From assembly GCA_964489715.1 (NCBI GenBank), contig CAZBAK010000005.1, forward strand, positions 1-64,000: a stretch of DNA of 64,000 nucleotides, in the 5' to 3' direction. The DNA is from Tissierella_A sp964489715. Lineage in GTDB: Bacteria; Bacillota; Clostridia; Tissierellales; Tissierellaceae. A model generated the notes under the pieces. That model saw nothing but the letters and a program-made list of their open reading frames with translations. It was not told the origin of the DNA and did no database searches. This document shows positions 15,397-24,087 of the stretch, in pieces. Both the position numbers and the translations under genes were made by a program. The stretch's first letter is position 1. Each line of letters begins with the position of its first letter.

Positions 15397-17094
15397 TTAT
15401 TTATCCATATCTGCATATGTTAATTTTGGATAATTTACTAATGGTTTATATATTCCAGACACATATGGTTTTTGAGCCCATGGTTGTGTATAGAAATAAA
15501 CTGGTACAACTGGCATATCTTCCATAAGCATTTTTTCAGCTTTTCTCATAGCGTCAAATCTTTCTGTTTGATCTGCACTAGTTTTAGCTATTTCAATCAA
15601 TGCATCATATTCAGGATTGTTGTACTTAGCATCATTAAAGCTAGAAGTACTTTCCCATAGTTCTAAGAATGTTATAGGATCCATAAAGTCTCCAATCCAT
15701 CCTGCACGAGAAATTGAATACTCTCCTGCTTTTTCTCTGTCTAGTTTAACTTGGAAATCTACGTTTTCAAGTTGAACTTCAACACCAAGATTTACTCTCC
15801 ACATTTCTTGAGCTGCTTGAGCTATCTTCTTGTGTGATTCAAGAGTATTGTAAAGAATTACTACATTGTTAAAGTCTTCTGCAGTTAATCCTTCTTCTTC
15901 TAGTCCTTCTTCAAATAATTTTTTAGCTTCATCAGCATTGAATTCTACAAGTTTTCCTACTTCTTCACGATATTCATTACCATTTTCGTCCATAAGACCT
16001 GCAGGTACTACTCCTTCTGCTGGTAGCTGTCCACCTTGAGCTATTTTCTCTACTATAGTATCATGGTCTAAACTCATAGCAAAAGCTTTTCTGATTTTAG
16101 AGTTTGCAAATGGCTTAACACCATTGCTCATTTCATAGTTAGAGTTTAGGTTGTAGTAGTAAGTTCCTACTTGCTTTCCTATAACTAACTCAGGATTATC
16201 TTCTGCTATCATTTCAGCTACTACACCTTGTGGAAGTGGAAGCAATAGATCATAGTCTCCACCTTCATATTTTTGCCATGTAGTGTTTTCATCTTCTATA
16301 ATATCAAAATCTATTCCATCTAACTTAACTAAATCTTTTTCATAATAGTTATCACTTTTTCTTATTTTAATATGTGCACTATGTTCCCATTCAGTTAATG
16401 TGAAAGGTCCATTAGATACGTGAGTATCAGCATTCTTTGCCCAATCTGGGTTATCTTCTACAACTGCCTTGTTAACTGGATAAAGTGTATAGAATGCAGT
16501 TAACTCTAAGAAATAAGCTGTAGGAGTTTCTAAAGTAACAACTAGAGTTTGATCATCTTCAGCTTTTACCATAACATCATCCATTGAACCTTCACCAGTG
16601 TTAAAAGCTTCTCCACCTTTAATGTAGTAAAGTTGGAATGCATAGTCTGATGCAAGCTCTGGATCTAATGCTCTTTTCCAAGCGAACTCGAAGTCATGAG
16701 CTGTAACAGGATCTCCATTTGACCATTTAGCGTCTTCACGGATTTTGAAGGTATAAGTTAAGTTATCATCAGATATTTCTGGCTCACCATCAGCTACACC
16801 AGGAACTATTTCTAAATCTGAATTTATCTTCATAAGTCCTTCAAAAGTATGGTCTAGTACCCAAGACTCATGAGTACCTTGTGCTAGAGCTGGGTCTAGT
16901 GAACCTGGCTCACTTGAGTTATTTGTTCTTAAAATCTTTTCTCCATCGCTGTCTGGAGCTTCTTCACCTGTATCTGTTGTTTCTTCGCCTGTATCTGTTG
17001 CTGGTTCATCAGATTGATCATCTGGAACACAACCAACTACAAGCACTGAAACTACAAGGATAAGGCTTAATAATACTAATAATTTCTTCTTCAT
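15397..17094 (-). CDS. oppA: Peptide-binding lipoprotein of ABC transporter (OppA family, SBP family 5)
   Basis: A 565-residue extracellular solute-binding protein. The signal peptide MKKKLLVLLSLILVVSVL ends in the lipobox VVGC (Cys22), so it is lipid-anchored. An acidic linker rich in D/E/T follows, then the SBP_bac_5 domain: LRTNNSSEPGSLDPALAQGT, the family motif AKWSNGDPVTAHDFEFAWKR and C-terminal PVVPVYFYTQPW. It captures peptides for OppBCDF. It is the first gene of the operon. The 180-bp AT-rich spacer upstream is shared with the divergent cysteine desulfurase gene. Confidence 0.94.
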   Translation of the reverse strand: MKKKLLVLLSLILVVSVLVVGCVPDDQSDEPATDTGEETTDTGEEAPDSDGEKILRTNNSSEPGSLDPALAQGTHESWVLDHTFEGLMKINSDLEIVPGVADGEPEISDDNLTYTFKIREDAKWSNGDPVTAHDFEFAWKRALDPELASDYAFQLYYIKGGEAFNTGEGSMDDVMVKAEDDQTLVVTLETPTAYFLELTAFYTLYPVNKAVVEDNPDWAKNADTHVSNGPFTLTEWEHSAHIKIRKSDNYYEKDLVKLDGIDFDIIEDENTTWQKYEGGDYDLLLPLPQGVVAEMIAEDNPELVIGKQVGTYYYNLNSNYEMSNGVKPFANSKIRKAFAMSLDHDTIVEKIAQGGQLPAEGVVPAGLMDENGNEYREEVGKLVEFNADEAKKLFEEGLEEEGLTAEDFNNVVILYNTLESHKKIAQAAQEMWRVNLGVEVQLENVDFQVKLDREKAGEYSISRAGWIGDFMDPITFLELWESTSSFNDAKYNNPEYDALIEIAKTSADQTERFDAMRKAEKMLMEDMPVVPVYFYTQPWAQKPYVSGIYKPLVNYPKLTYADMDK

Positions 17095-17274
17095 AAATGT
17101 ACCCCCCTATTAATAGTAAGAATATTTAATTCTTTCAACCATTTTACCACATTACTAAGATGAATTCAAGATGTATATACATTACTACATTATACATACA
17201 ATAAGATATAAATATCAAGTATAATATCAAATTTTATTATAAATATGATATAATAAAAAAATGGAGGGATATAG

Positions 17275-18417
17275 ATGATTTATTTTGACAACGCAGCAAC
17301 TACATTTCCAAAGCCTTCAATAACCTATGAAAGAATAATAGAAGCTATGGGAGAATATGGTGCAAATCCAGGTAGAGCAGGCCATAGCATGGCCTTAAAG
17401 GCCAATAGAGAGATATTTGCAACTAGAAATATTCTTAGCAAGCTTTTTAATATAGACAATCCTATGAATATTATATTTACATCTAGTGGCACAGAGAGCT
17501 TGAATCTAGCTATAAAGGGATTATTAAAAGAGGGAGACCATGTTATCACAACTAGCATGGAGCATAATTCTGTCCTAAGACCTCTCAAGCATCTAGAGTC
17601 AAAGGGGGTCCAAACTACAATAGTTAGGGCAAATTCAAGGGGAGAGATAGATCCTGAGAATATAGAAAAAGCCATAAGGGCAAATACTAGACTTATAGTA
17701 ATGACCCATATCTCAAATTTAACTGGTACAATTATGCCAGTGGAAGAAGTAGGTAGAATCGCCAGGGAAAATAATATATTATTTATGCTAGATGCAGCTC
17801 AATCTGCAGGAGTCTATCCTATAGATGTTGAGGCTATGAATATAAGTCTTTTGGCACTTCCAGGCCATAAGGGTATACTAGGCCCCCAGGGGACAGGAGT
17901 ACTATATATAAGAGAAGGATTAGAATTGGAAAGTTTATTGCAGGGAGGAACAGGCAGTGCATCTGAATCCTTAGAACAGCCAGATATACTTCCAGACAAA
18001 TATGAAAGTGGAACCCACAATGGACCAGGAATAATTGGCATGGGAGCAGGTGTAGAATATATTTTAGAAAGAGGAATAGAAAATATAAGAAAACACGAGG
18101 AAGAGCTTACTAAATACTTTTTAGATGCTATAGAAAATATAGAGGGAGTAAAGATATATGGGCCCAAAGATTCTAAAAAACAGGCAGCTGTAGTTGCCAT
18201 AAATCTTAAGGATATAGATTCATCAGAAATTGCCTATATTTTAGACCAGGAATACAAGATAGGAGTCAGGTCTGGGCTGCACTGTGCCCCTGAAGCTCAT
18301 AGGACTATAGGCAGCTTGGATCAGGGTGCTGTTAGATTTAGCTTTGGTATATTTAATACTAAAGAAGAAGTAGATATAGCCATAGAGGCAATAAAAGAAA
18401 TTTCAAAAGAGATATAG
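17275..18417 (+). CDS. Cysteine desulfurase family protein (class V aminotransferase)
   Basis: A 380-residue PLP enzyme. It starts MIYFDNAATTFPKP, shows the SGTESLNLAIKG cofactor loop, the LDAAQSAGVYPID aspartate, and the PLP-lysine in ALPGHKGILGPQGTG. The substrate-side cysteine is in RSGLHCAPEAHRTIG. This RSGLHCAP type belongs to the SufS-like group II lineage often annotated only as cysteine desulfurase family and sometimes found with selenium or molybdenum enzymes; which sulfur acceptor it serves is unknown. Co-directional with DUF4446 and a lipid kinase, 11 bp and about 540 bp downstream. RBS ATGGAGGG is upstream of the ATG. Confidence 0.88.
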   Translation: MIYFDNAATTFPKPSITYERIIEAMGEYGANPGRAGHSMALKANREIFATRNILSKLFNIDNPMNIIFTSSGTESLNLAIKGLLKEGDHVITTSMEHNSVLRPLKHLESKGVQTTIVRANSRGEIDPENIEKAIRANTRLIVMTHISNLTGTIMPVEEVGRIARENNILFMLDAAQSAGVYPIDVEAMNISLLALPGHKGILGPQGTGVLYIREGLELESLLQGGTGSASESLEQPDILPDKYESGTHNGPGIIGMGAGVEYILERGIENIRKHEEELTKYFLDAIENIEGVKIYGPKDSKKQAAVVAINLKDIDSSEIAYILDQEYKIGVRSGLHCAPEAHRTIGSLDQGAVRFSFGIFNTKEEVDIAIEAIKEISKEI

Positions 18418-18427
18418 GAGAGAGGAC

Positions 18428-18949
18428 ATGGAATATTTATATTTTATTGGAGATTTTGTAGGGGAATATATAGTAGAGTTTATTTTGTTTTTATATATTG
18501 GATTTTTAATTCTTATTATTGCATCTTTGATTTCCAACCATAAAAACAAAAAACTATTAGAAAAATATAATCTACTGGTTAGAAATTTCAATGGAGAAAA
18601 TCTGGAACAACTTATCATATACCTTCAAAATCATATAAATGAGTTAAATGGAAATTTAAATTCTGCAAGACTTGATATAGAAGAGATAGGAAGAAAATTA
18701 GATTTTGCCATGCAAAAGACTGGCTTTATTAGATATAATGCATTTGACGATATGGGAAGCGAGCTTAGTTACTCAATAGCACTTCTAGATAGTTTTGAAA
18801 ATGGCTTTATATTGACAAGTATCTATGGAAGAGATCACAATATAAACTATGCAAAAGATATAAAAAATGGAGAAAGCAAGAGCAAGCTTTCAGCAGAAGA
18901 AATTATTGCATTAGAAAGAGCCTTAAAGTCTAATGTTGAAAAGGTATAG
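18428..18949 (+). CDS. DUF4446 family membrane-anchored protein
   Basis: A 173-residue protein with one hydrophobic segment near residues 14-36 (VEFILFLYIGFLILIIASLI), a coiled-coil-like helical region (about 40-95) and the conserved C-terminal block RYNAFDDMGSELSYSIALLD followed by NGFILTSIYGRDHN. This is DUF4446, common near parAB in Clostridia and without known function. It lies between the desulfurase gene and the lipid kinase gene with 10-bp gaps, so co-transcription is likely. Confidence 0.85.
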   Translation: MEYLYFIGDFVGEYIVEFILFLYIGFLILIIASLISNHKNKKLLEKYNLLVRNFNGENLEQLIIYLQNHINELNGNLNSARLDIEEIGRKLDFAMQKTGFIRYNAFDDMGSELSYSIALLDSFENGFILTSIYGRDHNINYAKDIKNGESKSKLSAEEIIALERALKSNVEKV

Positions 18950-18958
18950 GGTGAAAAG

Positions 18959-19834
18959 ATGGAGGAATTTCTTTTTATTATAAATCCTATAGCAGGTAGT
19001 GGCAAGGCAAAAGATCTAAAAGAAGTTATTAGATCAAAGATGAAGGCCAGTAAGAGAACTTATAAAATAGAAAGCACAAAAAACCCTAAGGATGCTACTA
19101 GAATAGCCTATGAAACTAATATAAAGACCATAATAGCTGTAGGTGGAGATGGTACCATAACAGAAGTAGCCAAGGGAATTATAAAAAGAGGGTATGGGGT
19201 GCTAGGCATTATTCCAGGAGGAACTGGAAATGACCTTATTAAAAGTTTAGGAATAGAAAACAATATATGCAAATCAATGGATATTATATTAAGAGGAAAG
19301 ACTTCAAATATAGATATAGGAAAAGTAAATGGATTTATATTTTTAAATGTTGCTGGGATTGGTTTAGATGTAGAGGTTTTAAGACGTGAAAAAAATATTA
19401 GAAAATATATAAAGGGTAAAATGTCCTATATTCTTAGCGTATTTATAACACTTATAAAATTTAGAAAAATACAGGTAGAAATTGAAGTAGAGGATAAAAG
19501 ATATAAAAAAGACCTAGTATTATTTAACACAGGTAATGGAAAATTTATAGGGGGAGGACTTCAGATAAACCCCAGTGCAATAATAGATGATGGCTATCTT
19601 CATAACTCCATTGTAAAAGATGTAAACAATCTCAGGATTCTAACCATATTTCCTGAGATTTTTAAGGGGACCCATATAAGACACAAAAAATATGTGGAAA
19701 TATTTAAGAGTAAAAAGATTAAAATCTATTCAAAAGAGGAATTATATTTAAATTTAGATGGAGAAGTATTTCCCGCAGGAAAAGAAATAGAATTTTCCTT
19801 AATGGATGAAAAGATAGAAGTTTTGATTCCTTAG
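18959..19834 (+). CDS. Diacylglycerol-kinase-family lipid kinase (YegS/DgkB/BmrU type)
   Basis: A 291-residue DAGK catalytic-domain protein. It starts with the family FIINPIAGSGKAKD motif, has the nucleotide-binding loop VGGDGTITEVAKGI and GIIPGGTGNDLIKSLG, and the later IGLDVEV and LNLDGE segments. Members phosphorylate lipids such as diacylglycerol; the exact substrate here is unknown. It is the last gene of the unit and is followed 30 bp later by a terminator. Confidence 0.9.
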   Translation: MEEFLFIINPIAGSGKAKDLKEVIRSKMKASKRTYKIESTKNPKDATRIAYETNIKTIIAVGGDGTITEVAKGIIKRGYGVLGIIPGGTGNDLIKSLGIENNICKSMDIILRGKTSNIDIGKVNGFIFLNVAGIGLDVEVLRREKNIRKYIKGKMSYILSVFITLIKFRKIQVEIEVEDKRYKKDLVLFNTGNGKFIGGGLQINPSAIIDDGYLHNSIVKDVNNLRILTIFPEIFKGTHIRHKKYVEIFKSKKIKIYSKEELYLNLDGEVFPAGKEIEFSLMDEKIEVLIP

Positions 19835-19864
19835 AGATATTGAGGAAATATATAAAAAAGAAAT

Positions 19865-19890
19865 AGGGCCCTTAAGGCCCTTTTTTCTTT
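19865..19890 (+). terminator. Terminator of lipid kinase unit
   Basis: AGGGCC and GGCCCT pair around CTTAA, followed by TTTTTTCTTTT. Confidence 0.8.
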
Positions 19891-19900
19891 TGAACTTATC

Positions 19901-21400
19901 TTAAAGCTCTGGCTCATCTATATTATCATCAGTTTTATCTACATGTGTTTTGGGATATTCCTCAGTTTTATCTATATGGGTCTTTGGATATTCACCATGT
20001 TTAGCCTTGTGCTTTTCTAGAACACTTTGCTTTCTAGATATAGTTTGTTCCTTAGTATCTTTTGGAATATCTTCTTTAACTACTGTATCAGTATTTACTT
20101 TGTCTTTAGTAGAACTTGTAGCTTCTTTTGCCTTATCTACAATATTTTTATCTGGAACTTCTTTTTTGTTTTCTTCTTCTACTTTCTTCTCGAACTTTTT
20201 TAGCTGCCTATCAGCAAAGCCTCTTCCACCAAGACCAAATGCCAAGGCGAATGCCACTGATAATCCACCTAATACTAGAAGAAAGGCTATATTAACTATA
20301 GTTGAGGCGAATTTTATTTGTTCTAGAGTCATAAATACTGCAAATATTATAATTATATATTTTGCTATAGCTGCTGTAAAAGGACTCTTTGCATACTTAT
20401 TGATCAAGCCTTCTACAAAGTAAGCTCCTAAAACGCCAAGTCCTATTATTATAAGACCACTAATTAAAAGAGGTAGATAGCCAATTATACTATAGCCTAT
20501 TGTATTTAAAACATCCAATTTCAATATGCTTAAAGCTTCTACAGTTATAAATAGGATTATTACAACTTTGACTATATTTGCTATTATCCTAGAAAGATTA
20601 AATTTTGGAATATCTCCTTCAGTACTTTCTTCCATCCAATTATAAAATTTATGGATGCCCATTCTTTGGAGAAGCTGCTCTAGTATTTTAGCTATAAAGT
20701 TTGCAAGATAGTAGCCAAGAGCTAGTAATATTAAGGCTACCAGTACATTTGGAAGCATTTGCATTACCTTGTTTAATACCACCAGAATAGGTTCTGTGAG
20801 AGTTCTGATATTCAATGTCTCTAGAGCCATTGTTATAAAAGGTATTAAAACTAAGGCAAAAACTATCTTTGATAAAACGTCGGCCAAGGTCATCTTTTGA
20901 TCTTCATCAACTTCTTCTATCTCAGTTCTTGGACTGATTTTATTGTATAATCTATCAATATTTATAGTTTGCAAGAACTTAAAGGATAGATCTCTTAGTA
21001 TCTTAGCTATAAAGTAACCTATAAACAATACAATTCCAACGCCTATCAACCTTGGTATAAAGGCCAGTAGATTTTGCATCATATTTGATATTGGACCTGA
21101 TACAGATTCCATATCCAAGGCATCTAATATACTTGGAATAAATAGTAGAAATACTAAAAAGTAAGCTAATTGAGAAATACTTCTTACTTTTTCCTTGCCA
21201 TAGGCAGGATCTGCTGGACTTCTACCCTTAGACAAGTAATTTGCCATACCTGTTTTAATCAATAATTTTTGCAGTAGATTTTTAACAATAACAGCTACTG
21301 CCCATGCTATTAAAAATAAAATCAAAGCTTTTAATATATTTGGTATAAATAAAAGTATGCTACCAAATATATTTTGAAATATATTTTGAGTTTCAAACAT
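19901..21400 (-). CDS. Multi-TM mechanosensitive-channel-like protein with TM_helix repeats
   Basis: A 499-residue membrane protein. Repeated units of the conserved TM_helix type (LLAFIPRLIGVGIVLFIGYF, MLPNVLVALILLALGYYLA, LPLLISGLIIIGLGVLGAYF) give roughly ten hydrophobic helices up to about residue 385. It ends the channel part with LSVAFALAFGLGGRGFADR, the gating-helix-like motif seen in MscS relatives. The last ~110 residues are charged and hydrophilic, with two imperfect repeats of EYPKTH(I/V)DKT. It is probably a membrane channel or scaffold; true mechanosensitivity is not shown. Single gene, minus strand, convergent with the lipid kinase gene. Confidence 0.75.
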   Translation of the reverse strand: MFETQNIFQNIFGSILLFIPNILKALILFLIAWAVAVIVKNLLQKLLIKTGMANYLSKGRSPADPAYGKEKVRSISQLAYFLVFLLFIPSILDALDMESVSGPISNMMQNLLAFIPRLIGVGIVLFIGYFIAKILRDLSFKFLQTINIDRLYNKISPRTEIEEVDEDQKMTLADVLSKIVFALVLIPFITMALETLNIRTLTEPILVVLNKVMQMLPNVLVALILLALGYYLANFIAKILEQLLQRMGIHKFYNWMEESTEGDIPKFNLSRIIANIVKVVIILFITVEALSILKLDVLNTIGYSIIGYLPLLISGLIIIGLGVLGAYFVEGLINKYAKSPFTAAIAKYIIIIFAVFMTLEQIKFASTIVNIAFLLVLGGLSVAFALAFGLGGRGFADRQLKKFEKKVEEENKKEVPDKNIVDKAKEATSSTKDKVNTDTVVKEDIPKDTKEQTISRKQSVLEKHKAKHGEYPKTHIDKTEEYPKTHVDKTDDNIDEPEL

Positions 21401-21569
21401 AACTATTCCTCCTATTGAATTTTTTAAAGAACAATTTCTTATCTTGTATTAATTAATACCCAAATTTAGATGGAAACAACACATATTCCCAGAGCTTCTC
21501 ATAAAGTCCTAGAAAGAGAGAGGATTTTTATTAGTGTGTTTAAATTATATCTAGGGGGGAATATATATT

Positions 21570-21638
21570 ATGAGTGATTATGGAAAAACAATAGGATTAG
21601 AAATATTACTTAATATAATAAAAACCAATAAAGATTAA
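21570..21638 (+). CDS. Possible 22-residue peptide
   Basis: A short frame starting MSDYGKTIGLEILL and ending NKD, preceded by a strong purine-rich site (AGGGGGGAA) 9 bases before the ATG. It lies 38 bp upstream of the YflT-like stress gene. No homolog is recognised. It could be a real leader or small protein, or simply a chance frame behind a purine run. Confidence 0.35.
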   Translation: MSDYGKTIGLEILLNIIKTNKD

Positions 21639-21676
21639 GGTTAAACTATGACTTTATTATACGAGGAGGATTTATT

Positions 21677-22344
21677 ATGTATGAGGAAAGAAAAGAAAAA
21701 AAAATAGGCATATTTTCTAGCCAGGATGATGCAATAAGGGCGATTAAAAGATTGAAAATAAATGGCTATAAGGATGATGAGATTTCAGTATTAGCTAAGG
21801 AGCATAAAGACATAGATAGGCTTTCCAAGGCTACAGATACAGATGTAAAGACTACAGATGCACAAGAGGGTGCAGCTGGGGGAGCTGTAGNNNNNNNNNN
21901 NNNNNNNNNNNNNNNNNNNNNNNNNNNNNNNNNNNNNNNNNNNNNNNNNNNNNNNNNNNNNNNNNNNNNNNNNNNNNNNNNNNNNNNNNNGGAGCTGTAG
22001 GAGGCCTGATTGGAGCTCTTGTAGATCTGGGACTTACTAAGGAAGAAGCTGAAGAATTCGAAGGCTATCTAGATAGAGGCTATATCTTGGTCATGGTTGA
22101 AGGCCATAAGGATAGAGGAGTCTATGATAACTTTTATGAAAACAATAGCATTATAAGGGACAGATATAGGAGAGAATTCTTAGAAAACCATGAAGAAGAA
22201 GATTTAAATAAATTTGTAGATCCAACTGATGGAAATAGAGTAGTGCAACCAGATAATCCAGGAAGGCCAGTGGATCCTAAAAATCCAGATGAACCTATTG
22301 AACCACTAGACAAAGATGAAAGTCACAAAGGTATAGATAGATAA
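21677..22344 (+). CDS. General stress protein 17M-like (YflT) protein, interrupted by a 100-N assembly gap
   Basis: The N-terminal part (about 71 residues) has the YflT-domain start KIGIFSSQDDAIRAIKRLK and DDEISVLAKEHKD, then enters a Gly/Ala stretch (AAGGAV). N residues fill 21891-21990. After the gap the frame resumes as GAVGGLIGALVDLGLTKEEA, LDRGYILVMVEG and a Pro/Asp-rich tail. The two halves are in different frames only because the gap length is a placeholder. In relatives the middle is a glycine-zipper region of two hydrophobic hairpins, so some sequence is probably missing. The last 10 bases before and first 10 after the gap are identical (GGAGCTGTAG). Function: stress-associated, mechanism unknown. 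Confidence 0.75.
21891..21990. other. Assembly gap (100 N)
   Basis: Exactly 100 N, the usual placeholder for a gap of unknown size, inside the glycine-rich region of the YflT-like gene. Identical 10-mers flank it, which points to a repeat that broke the assembly. Confidence 0.98.
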
Positions 22345-22355
22345 GATAAATAATA

Positions 22356-22390
22356 ATAAGCTAAATCCCTAGGGATTTAGCTTATAGTTT
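22356..22390 (+). terminator. Terminator after YflT-like gene
   Basis: A perfect 30-bp palindrome (ATAAGCTAAATCCCT and its complement) 11 bp after the stop codon, followed by a short T stretch. Confidence 0.7.
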
Positions 22391-22421
22391 TCATTGAAAT
22401 CCAGTATTGGGAGAGATAGAA

Positions 22422-22934
22422 ATGTTATTTATGATTGATATTCAAAATGATTTTTTCCATCAAGAAAAAGGTAAAATGCCTGTAAAAGATGCAGACAAGC
22501 TTTTGGATGGAATAATAGATAGGATAAAAATTTATGAAGACAAGAAGGACAAAATCTTCTATACTCTAAACATACATGAAAATATGCCTGATGATAAGAG
22601 AAGTAAGCAAGAGAAGATATGGGGTCAGAGTGTATATGATCCTTTGAAGAAATATGTGGAAAAACACAGGGAGTTAAAAAAAGTATACTATGGTATAAGA
22701 CCAGAAGAATCCAATATGATAAAAAAAAGATATACTGACCAGAGCTATGTTGATACTATAGAAATCTTTGGTGTAGAGACTGACATTTGTGTCTTGTCCA
22801 ATGCTATAATAATACAAAACATATTCCCAGAGTCAAAGATCATAATAAATTCTTCTCTTTGTAAAAGCAACAATATTTCTTACCAGTATCAAGCTTTAGA
22901 AATAATGAAAAACTTAAAAATGGAGGTTATATAG
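22422..22934 (+). CDS. Isochorismatase-like cysteine hydrolase (possible nicotinamidase)
   Basis: A 170-residue isochorismatase-fold protein with the catalytic aspartate in MLFMIDIQNDFF and the nucleophilic cysteine in FGVETDICVLSNAI. A lysine lies in the expected middle region (RELKKVYYGI). GGGAGAG upstream supports ATG 22422 over TTG 22407. The stop is followed with no gap by nadE, so the pair plausibly works in NAD salvage (nicotinamide to nicotinate, then NAD). The canonical nicotinamidase metal site is not fully clear, so the substrate remains inferred from context. Confidence 0.78.
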   Translation: MLFMIDIQNDFFHQEKGKMPVKDADKLLDGIIDRIKIYEDKKDKIFYTLNIHENMPDDKRSKQEKIWGQSVYDPLKKYVEKHRELKKVYYGIRPEESNMIKKRYTDQSYVDTIEIFGVETDICVLSNAIIIQNIFPESKIIINSSLCKSNNISYQYQALEIMKNLKMEVI

Positions 22935-23708
22935 ATGGAGTTAGATGAGGCCAGCTTAGAAAAAATAGTAGATGATCTTACCCTATGGATAAGGGAAAAG
23001 ATGAAAAGTATAGGGGGAAAAAAGATAGTTATAGGCATATCTGGTGGAAAAGATAGTTCTGTAGCAGCAGCTCTTAGTGTTAGAGCCATTGGAAAAGAAA
23101 ATGTTATAGGTGTCCTTATGCCTAAGGGAGAGCAGTTGGATATAGATTTTTCCTATGAGATTTGCCAGTTACTGGAAATTGAAAATGTAACTGTGCCAAT
23201 AGATAATGTCTTTAAGGAATTTATCAAACTATTTGATAATTTACCAAATAGCTTAGTCTCTGAGATTTCAGAAAATACTTCTATAAATCTCTCTCCTAGA
23301 ATTAGGATGACCATACTCTATGGCTTGTCCCAGTCTATAGAAGGGGCTAGAGTCATTCATACTGGTAATTTATCTGAACGTTGGATAGGATATACCACAG
23401 TTTATGGAGACAATACAGGAGCTTTCTCACCCCTGGGGAATTTTACATCTGACGAGGTCATACAAATTGGTAGATATTTAGAAATACCAGAGAAGTTTAT
23501 AATAAAGCCTCCAGCAGATGGTCTCACAGGAAAGACAGATGAAATGGTTATAGGATTTGATTATGATATTTTAAATAAATATATAAGAACAGGTGAAATA
23601 GACGATTTAAAGATAAAAGAAAAGATAGATTCTATGCACAGTTATACAGGTTTTAAGTTCCAGCCAATTCCAGTATTTACAAATCAGTTGCCTGTAAAAA
23701 TTAAATAA
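22935..23708 (+). CDS. nadE: NH3-dependent NAD(+) synthase
   Basis: A 257-residue N-type ATP pyrophosphatase with the PP-loop GISGGKDSSVAAAL and the NAD synthase motifs GTGNLSE-like HTGNLSERWIGY and PPADGLTGKTDE. It lacks a glutaminase domain, so it uses ammonia. It converts nicotinic acid adenine dinucleotide to NAD. GGAGG inside the end of the upstream gene serves as its RBS, making translational coupling with the amidase gene likely. Confidence 0.95.
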   Translation: MELDEASLEKIVDDLTLWIREKMKSIGGKKIVIGISGGKDSSVAAALSVRAIGKENVIGVLMPKGEQLDIDFSYEICQLLEIENVTVPIDNVFKEFIKLFDNLPNSLVSEISENTSINLSPRIRMTILYGLSQSIEGARVIHTGNLSERWIGYTTVYGDNTGAFSPLGNFTSDEVIQIGRYLEIPEKFIIKPPADGLTGKTDEMVIGFDYDILNKYIRTGEIDDLKIKEKIDSMHSYTGFKFQPIPVFTNQLPVKIK

Positions 23709-23844
23709 ATATGCCAATATGGGATTATAAAAGCTTCTCCTGGGTAATATAAGTAATAAGTTCATAGTGATTATTGGAGAAATAAAATTATAGAATTTAA
23801 CTTTATGAGAAGATTACAATTGTTATTACAAGGAGGAGAAAAAA

Positions 23845-24006
23845 ATGTTAAGATGGTCAGTTATACTTTTAATAATAGCCATTGTAGCAGCAATTTTAGG
23901 ATTTACTGGCATAGCAGGAGCCGCAGCAAGTATTGCTAAGATAGTATTCTTTATATTCTTGGTATTATTTGTTTTATCATTATTATTTGGAAGAAAGAGC
24001 GTATGA
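23845..24006 (+). CDS. DUF1328 family small membrane protein (YtjA-like)
   Basis: A 53-residue hydrophobic protein starting MLRWSVILLIIAIVAAILGF, with a Gly/Ala-rich turn (TGIAGAAASIAKI) and a second TM helix ending in LLFGRKSV. This is the DUF1328 pattern: two TM helices, function unknown, sometimes stress-induced. AAGGAGGAG upstream is an excellent ribosome binding site. Two terminator hairpins follow. Confidence 0.85.
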   Translation: MLRWSVILLIIAIVAAILGFTGIAGAAASIAKIVFFIFLVLFVLSLLFGRKSV

Positions 24007-24013
24007 TCATAAA

Positions 24014-24037
24014 AAAACACCAGTTAACTGGTGTTTT
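24014..24037. terminator. Terminator of DUF1328 gene
   Basis: A perfect 24-bp palindrome AAAACACCAGTT plus its complement, with A-rich left and T-rich right flanks. Confidence 0.75.
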
Positions 24038-24053
24038 ACATAGATAAAGATTT

Positions 24054-24087
24054 AAACTCTAGAGAAATTTATCTCTAGAGTTTTTTT
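24054..24087. terminator. Second hairpin, overlapping the 3' end of the K+ channel gene
   Basis: AAACTCTAGAGA at 24054-24065 pairs perfectly with TCTCTAGAGTTT at 24072-24083 and more T residues follow on the plus strand. The right arm contains the stop codon of the frameshift-corrected minus-strand gene. Confidence 0.7.
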
